Of a DNA stretch of 48,295 nucleotides, positions 1-7,799 are shown one piece after another. How positions within the stretch are numbered: position 1 is the stretch's first letter; the number at the start of each line of letters is the position of its first letter. The translations under genes and the position numbers were made by a program. Below the pieces are notes generated by a model. The model made no database searches, had not been told where the DNA came from, and saw only the letters and a list, made by a program, of their open reading frames with translations. Source of the DNA: Clostridium guangxiense (GTDB lineage: Bacteria; Bacillota; Clostridia; Clostridiales; Clostridiaceae); the NCBI RefSeq assembly GCF_021043395.1, contig NZ_JAJNKE010000033.1, positions 1 through 48,295 on the forward strand, read 5' to 3'.

Positions 1-13
1 AGATAAAAAAATA

Positions 14-33
14 CTGGTAGGAAATCCTACCAG
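14..33 (-). terminator. Hairpin with minus-strand U-tract in the CRISPR leader
   Basis: CTGGTAGGA and TCCTACCAG form a perfect 9-bp stem around AA. On the plus strand an A-run precedes it (about positions 5-12) and no T-run follows. Read on the minus strand, it is therefore a hairpin followed by TATTTTTTTA, a normal intrinsic terminator for leftward transcription. No minus-strand gene is seen that needs it. It may stop antisense transcripts leaving the array, or serve something starting in the leader. Confidence 0.6.
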
Positions 34-105
34 ATGAATATTATTAATATAACTTACACATTTTTCTTGACAATCCCCTCCTTTATTATATTATCTATCA
101 ATATT
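34..105 (+). promoter_or_regulatory. CRISPR leader with candidate promoter
   Basis: This AT-rich stretch directly precedes the first repeat. TTGACA at 67-72 is followed 16 bases later by TATTAT at 89-94, placing a start point at about 101, just before the repeat at 106. The leader is assigned to this side because the degenerate repeat, normally the leader-distal one, is at the other end. Cas genes would be expected to the left, outside the window. Confidence 0.5.
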
Positions 106-660
106 GTTGAACATTAACATATGATGTATTTAAATAAGCACCAGTGTCATAAGCCTTTTGTCCCAAATCTGTTGAACATTAACATATGATGTATTTAAAT
201 AGGCATACATACGGCATATGACAAGATGTCACAGTGTTGAACATTAACATATGATGTATTTAAATTACCCATAATCGCTTATATATGTTTGAAGTTGGCT
301 TGTTGAACATTAACATATGATGTATTTAAATTCTTTCATATCCCCTTTCCTTACTATACTTATATTAGTTGAACATTAACATATGATGTATTTAAATCGG
401 TCACTAGAACTATTTAGGACATAACTTTTGACAAGTTGAACATTAACATATGATGTATTTAAATCTAAAATATTATATTTATTATTTTTATTTAATAAGT
501 TGAACATTAACATATGATGTATTTAAATATCTGCCACGTGGCGTTGAATATGATGAAAAAGCTGGTTGAACATTAACATATGATGTATTTAAATTGACCA
601 TATTGCTATACTTACTGGAGATAGTAGACAGTTGAACCTTAATAAAATAAATAAGAGTTT
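106..660 (+). CRISPR. CRISPR array, 8 identical 30-bp repeats plus one degenerate terminal repeat
   Basis: The repeat starts GTTGAACATTAAC and ends GATGTATTTAAAT. Identical copies begin at 106, 171, 236, 302, 368, 435, 499 and 565. The eight spacers are 35, 35, 36, 36, 37, 34, 36 and 36 bases. A ninth copy at 631-660 keeps only GTTGAAC and a few more bases, as expected of the leader-distal end. From memory, the repeat resembles type I-B repeats of clostridia, whose last eight bases become the crRNA 5' handle; this supports plus-strand transcription. No cas gene is in the window, so the subtype is inferred from the repeat alone. Spacer targets cannot be assigned without a search. Confidence 0.97.
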
Positions 661-710
661 GCGCGAGAGTGCATATGACTTCAAGGACTAAATATGAAAG
701 GCAATCCAAT

Positions 711-1112
711 ATGAATATAATTAATCCACAAAACTATTTTACAAATAAACAGATTCAAAAGATAATTAAATTATTAGGCAATAACTATAGACCAAATTGC
801 ATTGTGATATATGAAACTAGAACCGATGTTTTAAAAAGTATGTTTAGGTATAGTGAAGTTTTTACGAGCTTTATATTTATTTTATTAGGAAAAATAGAAG
901 GCTTGTTTTATCAACCTAAAAATAGGGTGAGTGTGTTTATATTTTCAGAAAATGATGATGGAGATGACAAAGAGAGCAAACAGCTTTACTCACTGCATGC
1001 TCTTTTGGAGGATTGCGATAGGTTTGCAACAAGTTTTTTAGATATCCATTCTAAGGAAATAAGCAAAATAATGAAATGGAAGGAAGAATGGACAGTAGAA
1101 GAAGAATCATAA
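711..1112 (+). CDS. Hypothetical protein (133 aa)
   Basis: I do not recognise this protein by name. The start is taken at the ATG at 711 because GAAAGG lies 9 bases upstream; the longer reading from GTG 669 has no ribosome site and would begin next to the degenerate CRISPR repeat. The middle is hydrophobic (near FTSFIFILLGKIEGLF) but too short and mixed for a sure membrane span. The C-terminus has HALLEDCDRFATSFLD followed by SKEISKIMKWKEEW. This resembles the tail of clostridial proteins of unknown function in which an HE-type metal motif is followed by EDADxFAT; here the upstream histidine motif looks eroded. The gene ends 5 bases before the convergent acetyltransferase gene. Confidence 0.6.
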   Translation: MNIINPQNYFTNKQIQKIIKLLGNNYRPNCIVIYETRTDVLKSMFRYSEVFTSFIFILLGKIEGLFYQPKNRVSVFIFSENDDGDDKESKQLYSLHALLEDCDRFATSFLDIHSKEISKIMKWKEEWTVEEES

Positions 1113-1117
1113 AAAAC

Positions 1118-2050
1118 TTACCCAGCCAATCTTGTAAGCAGCAGCGCGTTTTTGCTTTTAAAAGGATTTTCCTTTCCCATGAGCAGCATGACAAAGCAGC
1201 GCTGTATTTTAAAATTATGTTTTGAAATTAAGTAATTGCATATTTCAGTGTTATAAGTATTACAGTCTATGGATATGCTTTCATAGCTAATACTCTTGGC
1301 ATAGTTTGTGCAGGCATCTATAATTGAGTTAAGTGCATTTTTGTAATTAACACTGCTGTCGATTACAGCCAATTTTATTTGAAGGTCTTTAGTGGAGCTT
1401 TCTCTTATAGATTTTGTGTAGCATATTGCAATTCCACAGGTACGGTTATTATTTTTTAATTCAAAAACAGTACCGAAGCCCTTATTTTTTATAAGATAAA
1501 GCTCAGAAGTTAAATCAAAGTTCTTAGATATTTTACACGATAAACTCTTTAACTCATTTTCTAAACTTAAATAGTCATTTTCGCTGTTTAGCTTTAACTC
1601 CTTTACGTTGTAATTATCAGAAGTAGGAAGGAAGTCTAAGGAATTTATATCTTTTTTTAAACTTAGAGTTAGCTTAAGTGGACTAAATCCCATATTCATA
1701 TAAAAGCCAACATTATAGCTTGATTCTGGCATAGTGTTAAGTCCTATGGTGGATACTTTGTAATCTTCCTTTAGGATTTTTATTGTGTGATTTATTAAAG
1801 CTTTTCCAATGCCATTTCCTTGATATTCTGGATGAACCCCAAATGGACCAAACCAGGCAAAAGAACCCCAAAGGTGTATGAAATTATATCCAACAACCCT
1901 ATTATCTAATTCATAAACAATACTAGCATTATTGCTTGCTTCAATGTAACCCTCGATTCCATAAGAGTTTCTCTTTGTTTCCGTTTTAAAGCATAATTTG
2001 TCTATTTCTTTTACTTGTTCAATATCTTCAAATTTCATACTTCTTAACAT
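1118..2050 (-). CDS. GNAT family N-acetyltransferase, two-domain (310 aa)
   Basis: Probable cytoplasmic acetyl-CoA-dependent N-acetyltransferase of unknown substrate. The N-terminal half carries GNAT motif A, GVHPEYQGNGIGKAL (about residues 71-85), whose QGNGIG loop binds the pyrophosphate of acetyl-CoA. It is followed by the NVGFYMNMGFSP segment typical of motif B. At 310 aa it is about twice a single GNAT domain, and the C-terminal half looks like a second, degenerate acetyltransferase fold without a clear motif A. Its start lies 11 bases after the stop of the YCII-like gene, so the two are probably one transcript. The family is clear; the substrate cannot be read from sequence. Confidence 0.88.
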   Translation of the reverse strand: MLRSMKFEDIEQVKEIDKLCFKTETKRNSYGIEGYIEASNNASIVYELDNRVVGYNFIHLWGSFAWFGPFGVHPEYQGNGIGKALINHTIKILKEDYKVSTIGLNTMPESSYNVGFYMNMGFSPLKLTLSLKKDINSLDFLPTSDNYNVKELKLNSENDYLSLENELKSLSCKISKNFDLTSELYLIKNKGFGTVFELKNNNRTCGIAICYTKSIRESSTKDLQIKLAVIDSSVNYKNALNSIIDACTNYAKSISYESISIDCNTYNTEICNYLISKHNFKIQRCFVMLLMGKENPFKSKNALLLTRLAG

Positions 2051-2061
2051 TTTAAAGCCTC

Positions 2062-2349
2062 CTAATCTATAAATTTTTCAAATCCTTTTGCATAATTAGT
2101 TGGTATAAATTTTATTATTTCATATTCAGCTATGCCATTTTTATAAAAAGGATCTTCCAAGATCATTGAGTTTACTTCGGATTTATCTTTGGCTTTGCAT
2201 ATTATTATGCCGCCGGTTCTTGGTTCCTGCCTTCCAGAACATATAAATTTATTTTGAGCATAGTATTTGTTAAGAAATGTTATATGCGCATCTAAATTTT
2301 TTATAACCTCTTCGATTGATTTTTTATATTTTAAAATTATTACAAACAT
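2062..2349 (-). CDS. YciI-like (YCII domain) protein (95 aa)
   Basis: Small ferredoxin-fold protein of the YCII family, similar to dehydrochlorinases and to proteins of unclear function. It starts MFVIILKYKKS, and shows the usual HITFLNKYY helix, a GGIIICKAK strand and the DPFYKNGIAEYEI segment (YCII proteins commonly have a DPF motif here). The start at 2349 is preferred over an upstream frame extension because GGGGAG lies about 7 bases before it. It is the first gene of a likely two-gene transcript with the acetyltransferase and is divergent from the MocR-type regulator. No substrate can be inferred. Confidence 0.85.
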   Translation of the reverse strand: MFVIILKYKKSIEEVIKNLDAHITFLNKYYAQNKFICSGRQEPRTGGIIICKAKDKSEVNSMILEDPFYKNGIAEYEIIKFIPTNYAKGFEKFID

Positions 2350-2380
2350 TGATTGTCTCCCCTTTATGATAAATTTATGG

Positions 2381-2448
2381 TACACTTATAGTGTAAAGTA
2401 CATAAAAACCTAATTCAACAATGAAAAATATACATTGTACTAGTACAA
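2381..2448. promoter_or_regulatory. Paired GTAC-containing palindromes between divergent genes
   Basis: TACACTTATAGTGTA (2381-2395) is a perfect palindrome around TAT, and TTGTACTAGTACAA (2435-2448) is a perfect 14-bp palindrome. GTAC also occurs at 2379-2382 and 2397-2400. The second palindrome touches the AAAGGAG ribosome site of the MocR-type gene at 2463. They are good operator candidates for that regulator acting on itself and on the divergent YCII/acetyltransferase pair. Confidence 0.45.
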
Positions 2449-2462
2449 AAGGAGTAAGGTAT

Positions 2463-3794
2463 ATGAGTAAATACAATAATATAGTTGAATATATAAACAA
2501 TGAAATATCAAAGGGGTGTATTAAATGTGGAGAAAAACTTCCAACTATAAGAGAGCTTTCAGAGAAATTTGAATGCAGCAAACAAACGGTTGTACACGCT
2601 TATGAAAAACTTCAAAGCTCACACATTATATATTCAATACCACAAAGTGGGTACTATCTTGTAGATAAAAAAGAAACCTATAAGGGAGAAGTTAACAAGG
2701 TAATTAATTTTTCTTCCGGAGCGCCAGACGAAAGTATACTTTGCTATGAGGATTTTCAGTATTGTATAAATCAAGCTATAGAAACCTATAAGGTTGCTCT
2801 TTTTAATTATTCTTCTCCAAAGGGACTTAGTGAACTTTGCTGTACACTAAAAAAACATTTTGAGGAATACCAGATTTTTTGCAAAGAAGAGCAGATATTT
2901 ATAACATCAGGTTCACAACAGGCAATAAATATACTTTGCACCATGCCTTTTCCTAATGGAAAGAAAAATGTGCTTGTAGAGCAGCCAACATACAGAGGTG
3001 CCTTAAAAGCCCTTGAAATAAATGATGTTCCTGTAATTGGAATAGAAAGAAGCTTCAAGGGAATAGATTTTGATGAGCTTGAAAGGAAGTTTGCTTTTGG
3101 AAACATAAAGTGCTTTTATACAATTCCTAGATTTAGTAATCCACTTGGGTTAAGCTACTCAAATGAAGAAAAAAAGCATATTTTAAGTTTAGCTAAAAAG
3201 TACGATGTGTATATAATTGAAGATGATTACCTTGGAGATTTAGAGCTTAGAAATAATGAATATCCAATATACTATATGGATACTTCAGGTAGAATGGTGT
3301 ATGTAAAAAGCTTTTCTAAAATATTTCTTCCAGGACTTAGAATTGCAGCAGTAGTATTACCTAAGATGCTTAGGAATACATTTATGGAATACAAAAGGTG
3401 GATGGATTTAAATACGGCAGTTTTGTCGCAGGGTGCTCTTGAAATTTACATTAAAAACGGTATGTTTAAGGCAAATAAAAAGAGAGTAAGAAAAATATAT
3501 GAAGAGAGAATGGAGACATTAAAAAAGGAAGCACTAAAAAATGAGCTTTCAAGTGCTAGGCTTCATATACCAGATACGGGGTTTTACGGGTGCTTTGAGT
3601 TCTTGAAGCCTGTTAATATGCTGTATTTAATCAATCAATGCAGCAAGGCAAATATATTGATAAATAATATGGAGGGGCAATATTTAAAGGCTTATTTTAA
3701 TAGTGAAATTTTAAACATAAGTGTTGCAAGCTGCAAAGAGAACGATATAAAAATTGGTATTAAGAAGCTTTTCAAAATATTACAGTCTGTATAG
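2463..3794 (+). CDS. MocR/GntR-type regulator with aminotransferase-like domain (443 aa)
   Basis: PLP-dependent transcription factor of the MocR group. A GntR winged helix-turn-helix occupies residues about 1-70 (LPTIRELSEKF, SKQTVVHAYEKL). A fold-type I aminotransferase domain follows, with FITSGSQQAIN, SNPLG (N226), IIEDDY (D254-Y256) and the PLP lysine in SFSK (K286). Such proteins usually act as ligand- or PLP-sensing regulators rather than enzymes. The ATG at 2463 is chosen because AAAGGAG lies 8 bases upstream; 443 aa is normal for the family. It is divergent from the YCII-like and acetyltransferase genes, and palindromes lie between them. PdxR or GabR function is possible but no target pathway adjoins it. 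Confidence 0.9.
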   Translation: MSKYNNIVEYINNEISKGCIKCGEKLPTIRELSEKFECSKQTVVHAYEKLQSSHIIYSIPQSGYYLVDKKETYKGEVNKVINFSSGAPDESILCYEDFQYCINQAIETYKVALFNYSSPKGLSELCCTLKKHFEEYQIFCKEEQIFITSGSQQAINILCTMPFPNGKKNVLVEQPTYRGALKALEINDVPVIGIERSFKGIDFDELERKFAFGNIKCFYTIPRFSNPLGLSYSNEEKKHILSLAKKYDVYIIEDDYLGDLELRNNEYPIYYMDTSGRMVYVKSFSKIFLPGLRIAAVVLPKMLRNTFMEYKRWMDLNTAVLSQGALEIYIKNGMFKANKKRVRKIYEERMETLKKEALKNELSSARLHIPDTGFYGCFEFLKPVNMLYLINQCSKANILINNMEGQYLKAYFNSEILNISVASCKENDIKIGIKKLFKILQSV

Positions 3795-3971
3795 CTATCT
3801 CGGTTTATTTTTATAGCTTAACAAGCCAGCTGAAAGAAAAAAACCTGTAGATATAAAATAAAGTGTATTATAATTAGTCAGTTTCTTTTTTGAAGCAATT
3901 GAAGCCATTAAGAAAAATATTCCTCCAAAGCATAGAAGGAGCGATATATAATAGGTTTTACTTTTTTTCAA
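3795..3971 (-). CDS. Small two-helix membrane protein (58 aa)
   Basis: Predicted membrane protein with two hydrophobic helices (YISLLLCFGGIFFLMASIA and LYFISTGFFLSAGLL) separated by a short charged loop, with a basic C-terminus. I start it at TTG 3971, which has AAAGG about 10 bases upstream. A GTG at 3980 would add three residues but sits too close to that site. It abuts the stop codon of the MocR-type gene on the other strand. No function is recognised; the ORF is short, so it could be spurious. Confidence 0.45.
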   Translation of the reverse strand: MKKSKTYYISLLLCFGGIFFLMASIASKKKLTNYNTLYFISTGFFLSAGLLSYKNKPR

Positions 3972-4143
3972 TAAAATCACGCCTTTAAAAAGAATTAAGC
4001 AAGATAAGTATAATTATAAAATATTAGAGCTTTATTTTCAACAGAATATGCTTATCATCAATATTTCTCAGGAAATGTTTATTTCTCTACACATAATCTT
4101 TACAGTAAAATGATAAAATGTATATATTTTTGGAGGTGGTTTC

Positions 4144-5517
4144 ATGCAAAGTATAAGAAAAAGATTAAGTATAATAATTATAGCGTGCTCTATATTTGCA
4201 ATTATATTGTGTGCTTTATTTGTAAATTTGGCGGTTAACAATACTTTTAATAAATATATGTCAGACATCCAAAAGCAGAGAAATAATAGAATTGTACAGT
4301 ATTTTGAGCAAATCTATAAGAAAGATAAAGGATGGCAGCAAACCTCTGGAGAAGAACTTATGCATGAGGCTTATATGGGTAATTATTGTCTTACACTTTT
4401 AGATGAAAATAAACATGCTATTTGGGGAATGAACCCATCGACTATAAAGCAAAATATGAGTAATATGATGATGAAATCTCAAAATAGTGGAGTGTATATA
4501 TCAAATACATTTCCAATAAAAAATAATGGCAAGATTGTTGGGTATATTACTATAGGTCAATATTCATCGGTTATTTTATCAAAGCAGGATATTGATTTTA
4601 AGCTAGAAATAAATAAAAATATTGTTATTAGCGTTATTGTAACTGCGCTGGCAGCCATTGTTATAAGTATTATTATTTCAAAACAATTTTCTGCTCCTAT
4701 TAAATCAGTTTCAGATATTTCAGTTGAGCTATCAAATGGAAATTATTCTGCTAATTCTAATATAAAAAGTAACATAGTTGAACTTAGTAATTTAACTGAA
4801 AGTATAAATACTCTTGGTGCAAAGCTTAAGAAAGAAGATGAGTTAAGGAGAAGATTAGTATCAGATATATCTCATGAAATAAGAACGCCTTTAAATGTAC
4901 TTCAAAATAACTTGGAAGCAATGATAGATGGCATATTTCCTGTCGATGAAAATAGACTTAACTACTTAAATAATGAAGTTATAAGATTTGGGAAATTGCT
5001 TGATAATTTAAGTACATTGAATGACTTTGAAGATGAAAAAGTTAAGCTTAATATGAAGGTGATTTCGCTAGATGAAATTATATTATCCGTTTGTAGTGAA
5101 TTTTATATTGAACTTAAAAGTAAAAATATAGATTTTATGTTAGATGTAGAAAAGAATGAAGAATTTAAGGTTATGGGAGACTACAATAAACTTAAAGAGG
5201 TTTTTATAAATATAATATCAAATGCAATTAAATTTACAGATATAAACGGGAAGATATGGGTAAGCCTATATAAGGATAAAGGTAAAATATTAGCTAAGAT
5301 TAAGGATAACGGTATTGGCATAAAAGAAGAGGATTTGCCAAATATTTTTGAAAGGTTATATAGAGGTGATAAAAGTAGACATAAGGTAGAAGGAAATGGA
5401 ATAGGACTTACTATTGTTAAAAGGATACTTTTATTGCATTCTGCGAATATAAGTGTTTCTAGCGAAGAGGGAAAAGGTGCAGAATTTATTTTAAGTTTTA
5501 AGGAAGTGGGTAAATGA
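4144..5517 (+). CDS. Two-component sensor histidine kinase (457 aa)
   Basis: Membrane sensor kinase paired with the response regulator that overlaps it by four bases. Transmembrane segments are at about 7-31 and 158-179, enclosing an extracellular domain of roughly 125 residues rich in Met and Asn (MSNMMMKSQN). A HAMP-like linker follows, then the dimerisation/phosphoacceptor helix SDISHEIRTPLN with H244, then the ATPase N-box (NIISNAIKFTD), G1 (DNGIGI) and G2 (GNGIGL). The start has GGAGGTGG upstream. The stimulus is unknown. The Met-rich sensor region and the convergent copper-type gene could suggest metal sensing, but that is inference. Confidence 0.93.
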   Translation: MQSIRKRLSIIIIACSIFAIILCALFVNLAVNNTFNKYMSDIQKQRNNRIVQYFEQIYKKDKGWQQTSGEELMHEAYMGNYCLTLLDENKHAIWGMNPSTIKQNMSNMMMKSQNSGVYISNTFPIKNNGKIVGYITIGQYSSVILSKQDIDFKLEINKNIVISVIVTALAAIVISIIISKQFSAPIKSVSDISVELSNGNYSANSNIKSNIVELSNLTESINTLGAKLKKEDELRRRLVSDISHEIRTPLNVLQNNLEAMIDGIFPVDENRLNYLNNEVIRFGKLLDNLSTLNDFEDEKVKLNMKVISLDEIILSVCSEFYIELKSKNIDFMLDVEKNEEFKVMGDYNKLKEVFINIISNAIKFTDINGKIWVSLYKDKGKILAKIKDNGIGIKEEDLPNIFERLYRGDKSRHKVEGNGIGLTIVKRILLLHSANISVSSEEGKGAEFILSFKEVGK

Positions 5518-6197
5518 AAAATATACTTGTAATTGAAGATGAAAAGCATGTGTCAGAGATTATAAAGGCTTATCTTGAAAGAGAAGGCTATACGGTTTAT
5601 TGTGCTGAAGATGGACTTAGCGGAATAGAATTATTTAATAAAATAGATTTCAAATTGATTATACTTGACCTCATGCTTCCAGATATTGATGGAGAGGAGG
5701 TTTGTAAAGTAATCAGGAGAAGTTCAGATGTGTATATATTTATGCTTACTGCTAAGGTTTCTTTAAACGATAAAATCGGAGGATTAAATATTGGAGCAGA
5801 TGAATACCTTACAAAGCCTTTCAGTCCGAGAGAACTTACTGCTAGAGTAAATGCGCTTTTTAGGAGAGTGGGTGGTGAAAAGGAAAATACTCTTATCTTT
5901 GATAATGGTAAACTTGAAATAAATAAAGATACAAGAAATGTCAAGGTAAGGGGCAAGGATGTAACTTTAACTCCAAATGAGTTTGATATACTTTATGCAC
6001 TTGCGTTGAATAGAGGAAGAGTTTTATCCAGAGAACAACTTATTGAGAAAGTCTTTGGCATAGATTTTGAAGGGTCAGATAGAACCGTAGATGTTCACAT
6101 TAAAAATATACGTAAAAAGATAGAAGAAGACAGCAGAATACCTAAATATATAGTTACAGTTACTAAAGTTGGCTATAAATTTGATGATAGAAATTAA
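5514..6197 (+). CDS. OmpR/PhoB-family response regulator (227 aa)
   Basis: DNA-binding response regulator partnered with the preceding kinase (4-base overlap, translational coupling). The receiver domain has the acidic pocket IEDE (residues 7-10), phosphoacceptor D52 in LIILDLMLPD, T79 and K101 in LTKPF. A C-terminal winged helix spans about 130-225, with LTPNEFDILYAL and the recognition region DRTVDVHIKNIRKKI. It would bind direct repeats at target promoters. Its stop codon lies inside a strong bidirectional terminator shared with the convergent gene. Direct repeats of TGTTAA at 7698-7714 are a possible target, but other regulators in the window are equally possible. Confidence 0.94.
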   Translation: MKNILVIEDEKHVSEIIKAYLEREGYTVYCAEDGLSGIELFNKIDFKLIILDLMLPDIDGEEVCKVIRRSSDVYIFMLTAKVSLNDKIGGLNIGADEYLTKPFSPRELTARVNALFRRVGGEKENTLIFDNGKLEINKDTRNVKVRGKDVTLTPNEFDILYALALNRGRVLSREQLIEKVFGIDFEGSDRTVDVHIKNIRKKIEEDSRIPKYIVTVTKVGYKFDDRN

Positions 6198-6226
6198 AAA
6201 AGGTGAAGATTTCACCTTTTTTAATT
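6192..6226. terminator. Bidirectional intrinsic terminator
   Basis: AATTAAAAAAGGTGAA and TTCACCTTTTTTAATT form a perfect 16-bp stem around GAT, with A/T runs on both sides. It overlaps the stop codons of the two convergent genes (response regulator and HMA/CcdA-like protein) and can serve both. Confidence 0.92.
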
Positions 6227-7618
6227 TGAGGGAATTTTTCCGGTGCAGCAACTTGGTGATGTAGCTGGTGGTATTTCTTTAGCTGCTTTCGATGTATCAG
6301 CTGAATTTATGTTATCTACTACTTTTATTACGCCATTTAACATGCCCATTCCACAGGTGAAATTTATATCTTCATCCTTAGGAGTAAAGCTTATTACATT
6401 GTCTCCTGAGGTTAATTCTTTTTGAATATTGAGAGAGGGCACTATTAGTTCGTAGTTGCAGGAGGTTAGTTCTTTTCCTGATACTATCCATTTTACAGGC
6501 ATGTTTTTTTGAACATAAAATACATTTTGAGAATAACCAGATGAGTTCGCAGTCATTTTTATTATTTGCACTCCATTTTCTATCGTAGGTTTATTTATAT
6601 TAGCTTCAGATCCAGAACTGTTCTTTGAACTTGCAAAAGTTTTTCCAGAATTGTTAGGAGAAAATGGTGAAAATGAAACTCCATATAAATTAAGTCCTCT
6701 GCTTCCCATAATTAGTCCTAATACAACAACAACAATTCCGCTGAATTTTAATACAGTTTTTGTATAGCCTTTGCTTAGAATACCAGATATGGCTCCAAAA
6801 CCTAACATTAAAGGTATTGTTCCTAAGGAAAATAAAAACATAGATAATGCACCTTTTATAGGACTTCCAGTTCCAAGAGCATATAGCTGCATTGTTTGAA
6901 GAGGACCACAAGGCATTAAGCCATTTAAAATTCCAATAAAAAGTGGGGCTTTAGGTTTTTTCTTCAGTGAACAGAAAGACCATGGAAGTTTAATATTAAA
7001 TCTTCTGAACAAGCTAAAGCCAGTCATATTTAAACCCATTATTATCATAAATATTCCAGCTAATATTTGAAGCATTGCTCTCATAGTTATAGAAAGAGAA
7101 AAAACAGAACCGATTGCACCAACAATTCCTCCAAGAAGGGTATAAGAAATAACACGCCCTAAGTTATACAAAAGTGCTGGTTTAATAGAATTAAGTTTGC
7201 TTGGACCTTCAGAGTAGCTACTTTGTGAAAGCATTATTCCACCGCACATACCAACGCAGTGTATTGATGTTAAAATTCCTACTATAAAAAGCATGAAATA
7301 ACTTGCTCCATTTAATTTTGAATTAATATTGAAGCCTGTAGAAGTTGAAGTGCTTAAGAGTATTACGGCTGCAGCTATTATAACTATTCCAATGACTTTT
7401 AATTTTGAGGAATCTTTAGTACTGTAACCAGCTTTGCTTACTGCATTTATTATATCTTTAGAAGTACATAGATCTGGATTAAATTCAATAGTTGCACTTT
7501 GTTCTTTAAAATTTGCTGAAGCATTTTTGACGCCTTTTAAGTTTTTTAAAGCTGTTTCAACCTTATTTTGACAGGAGGTACATGTCATACCATAAACTTT
7601 AAATCTTTTTTTTACCAT
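6221..7618 (-). CDS. HMA / CcdA-like (TauE/SafE-DsbD-type) membrane protein / cupredoxin fusion (465 aa)
   Basis: Three-part membrane protein. An N-terminal heavy-metal-associated domain (residues 1-67) has the metal site MTCTSC (C13, C16). A polytopic core (about 73-310) carries HCVGMCGG (C121, C125) and GLMPCGPLQ (C237), the paired-cysteine signature of the DsbD/CcdA-like branch often annotated as sulfite exporter TauE/SafE. The C-terminal extracellular part (about 350-436) is cupredoxin-like, with C387 and a CGMGM segment (C422, M424, M426) as possible copper ligands; the tail has SCC. A role in copper export or extracytoplasmic metal/thiol redox is likely. GGGGAG lies about 12 bases before the ATG, a longish spacing. 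Confidence 0.85.
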   Translation of the reverse strand: MVKKRFKVYGMTCTSCQNKVETALKNLKGVKNASANFKEQSATIEFNPDLCTSKDIINAVSKAGYSTKDSSKLKVIGIVIIAAAVILLSTSTSTGFNINSKLNGASYFMLFIVGILTSIHCVGMCGGIMLSQSSYSEGPSKLNSIKPALLYNLGRVISYTLLGGIVGAIGSVFSLSITMRAMLQILAGIFMIIMGLNMTGFSLFRRFNIKLPWSFCSLKKKPKAPLFIGILNGLMPCGPLQTMQLYALGTGSPIKGALSMFLFSLGTIPLMLGFGAISGILSKGYTKTVLKFSGIVVVVLGLIMGSRGLNLYGVSFSPFSPNNSGKTFASSKNSSGSEANINKPTIENGVQIIKMTANSSGYSQNVFYVQKNMPVKWIVSGKELTSCNYELIVPSLNIQKELTSGDNVISFTPKDEDINFTCGMGMLNGVIKVVDNINSADTSKAAKEIPPATSPSCCTGKIPSN

Positions 7619-7697
7619 AATAATTGATAACTCCCCTCTAAACTAAGTTGCCATTATTATAGCTATTAATTGTGGAGATATTATGTAGGAACTTAAA

Positions 7698-7747
7698 TGT
7701 TAACTTTCTGTTAAGAGGTTTATTGCATAGGGGGTAAAGTATATAAT
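7698..7747 (+). promoter_or_regulatory. PhoB-type direct repeat and -10 box upstream of the TPR operon
   Basis: TGTTAA occurs at 7698-7703 and 7709-7714, exactly 11 bases apart on one face of the helix, as expected for an OmpR/PhoB-family regulator. TATAAT at 7742-7747 is a good -10 box with only a poor -35 (near TTTATT), typical of an activated promoter. The site lies between divergent genes, so it could act on either. The cognate regulator is not established. Confidence 0.4.
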
Positions 7748-7799
7748 TAAAGTATGTAATCAAGGAAAAAAGCAGAATATTTTATAGGGGTGGACTTTT

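Noticed and set aside
61-105. Tiny minus-strand peptide frame after AAAGGAGGGG in the leader
   Set aside because: The site's spacing fits only a non-ATG start and a six-codon peptide; too short to support.
488-709. Minus-strand frame across the CRISPR array
   Set aside because: Its protein repeats LNTSYVNVQ because it reads through the repeats; it is not a gene.
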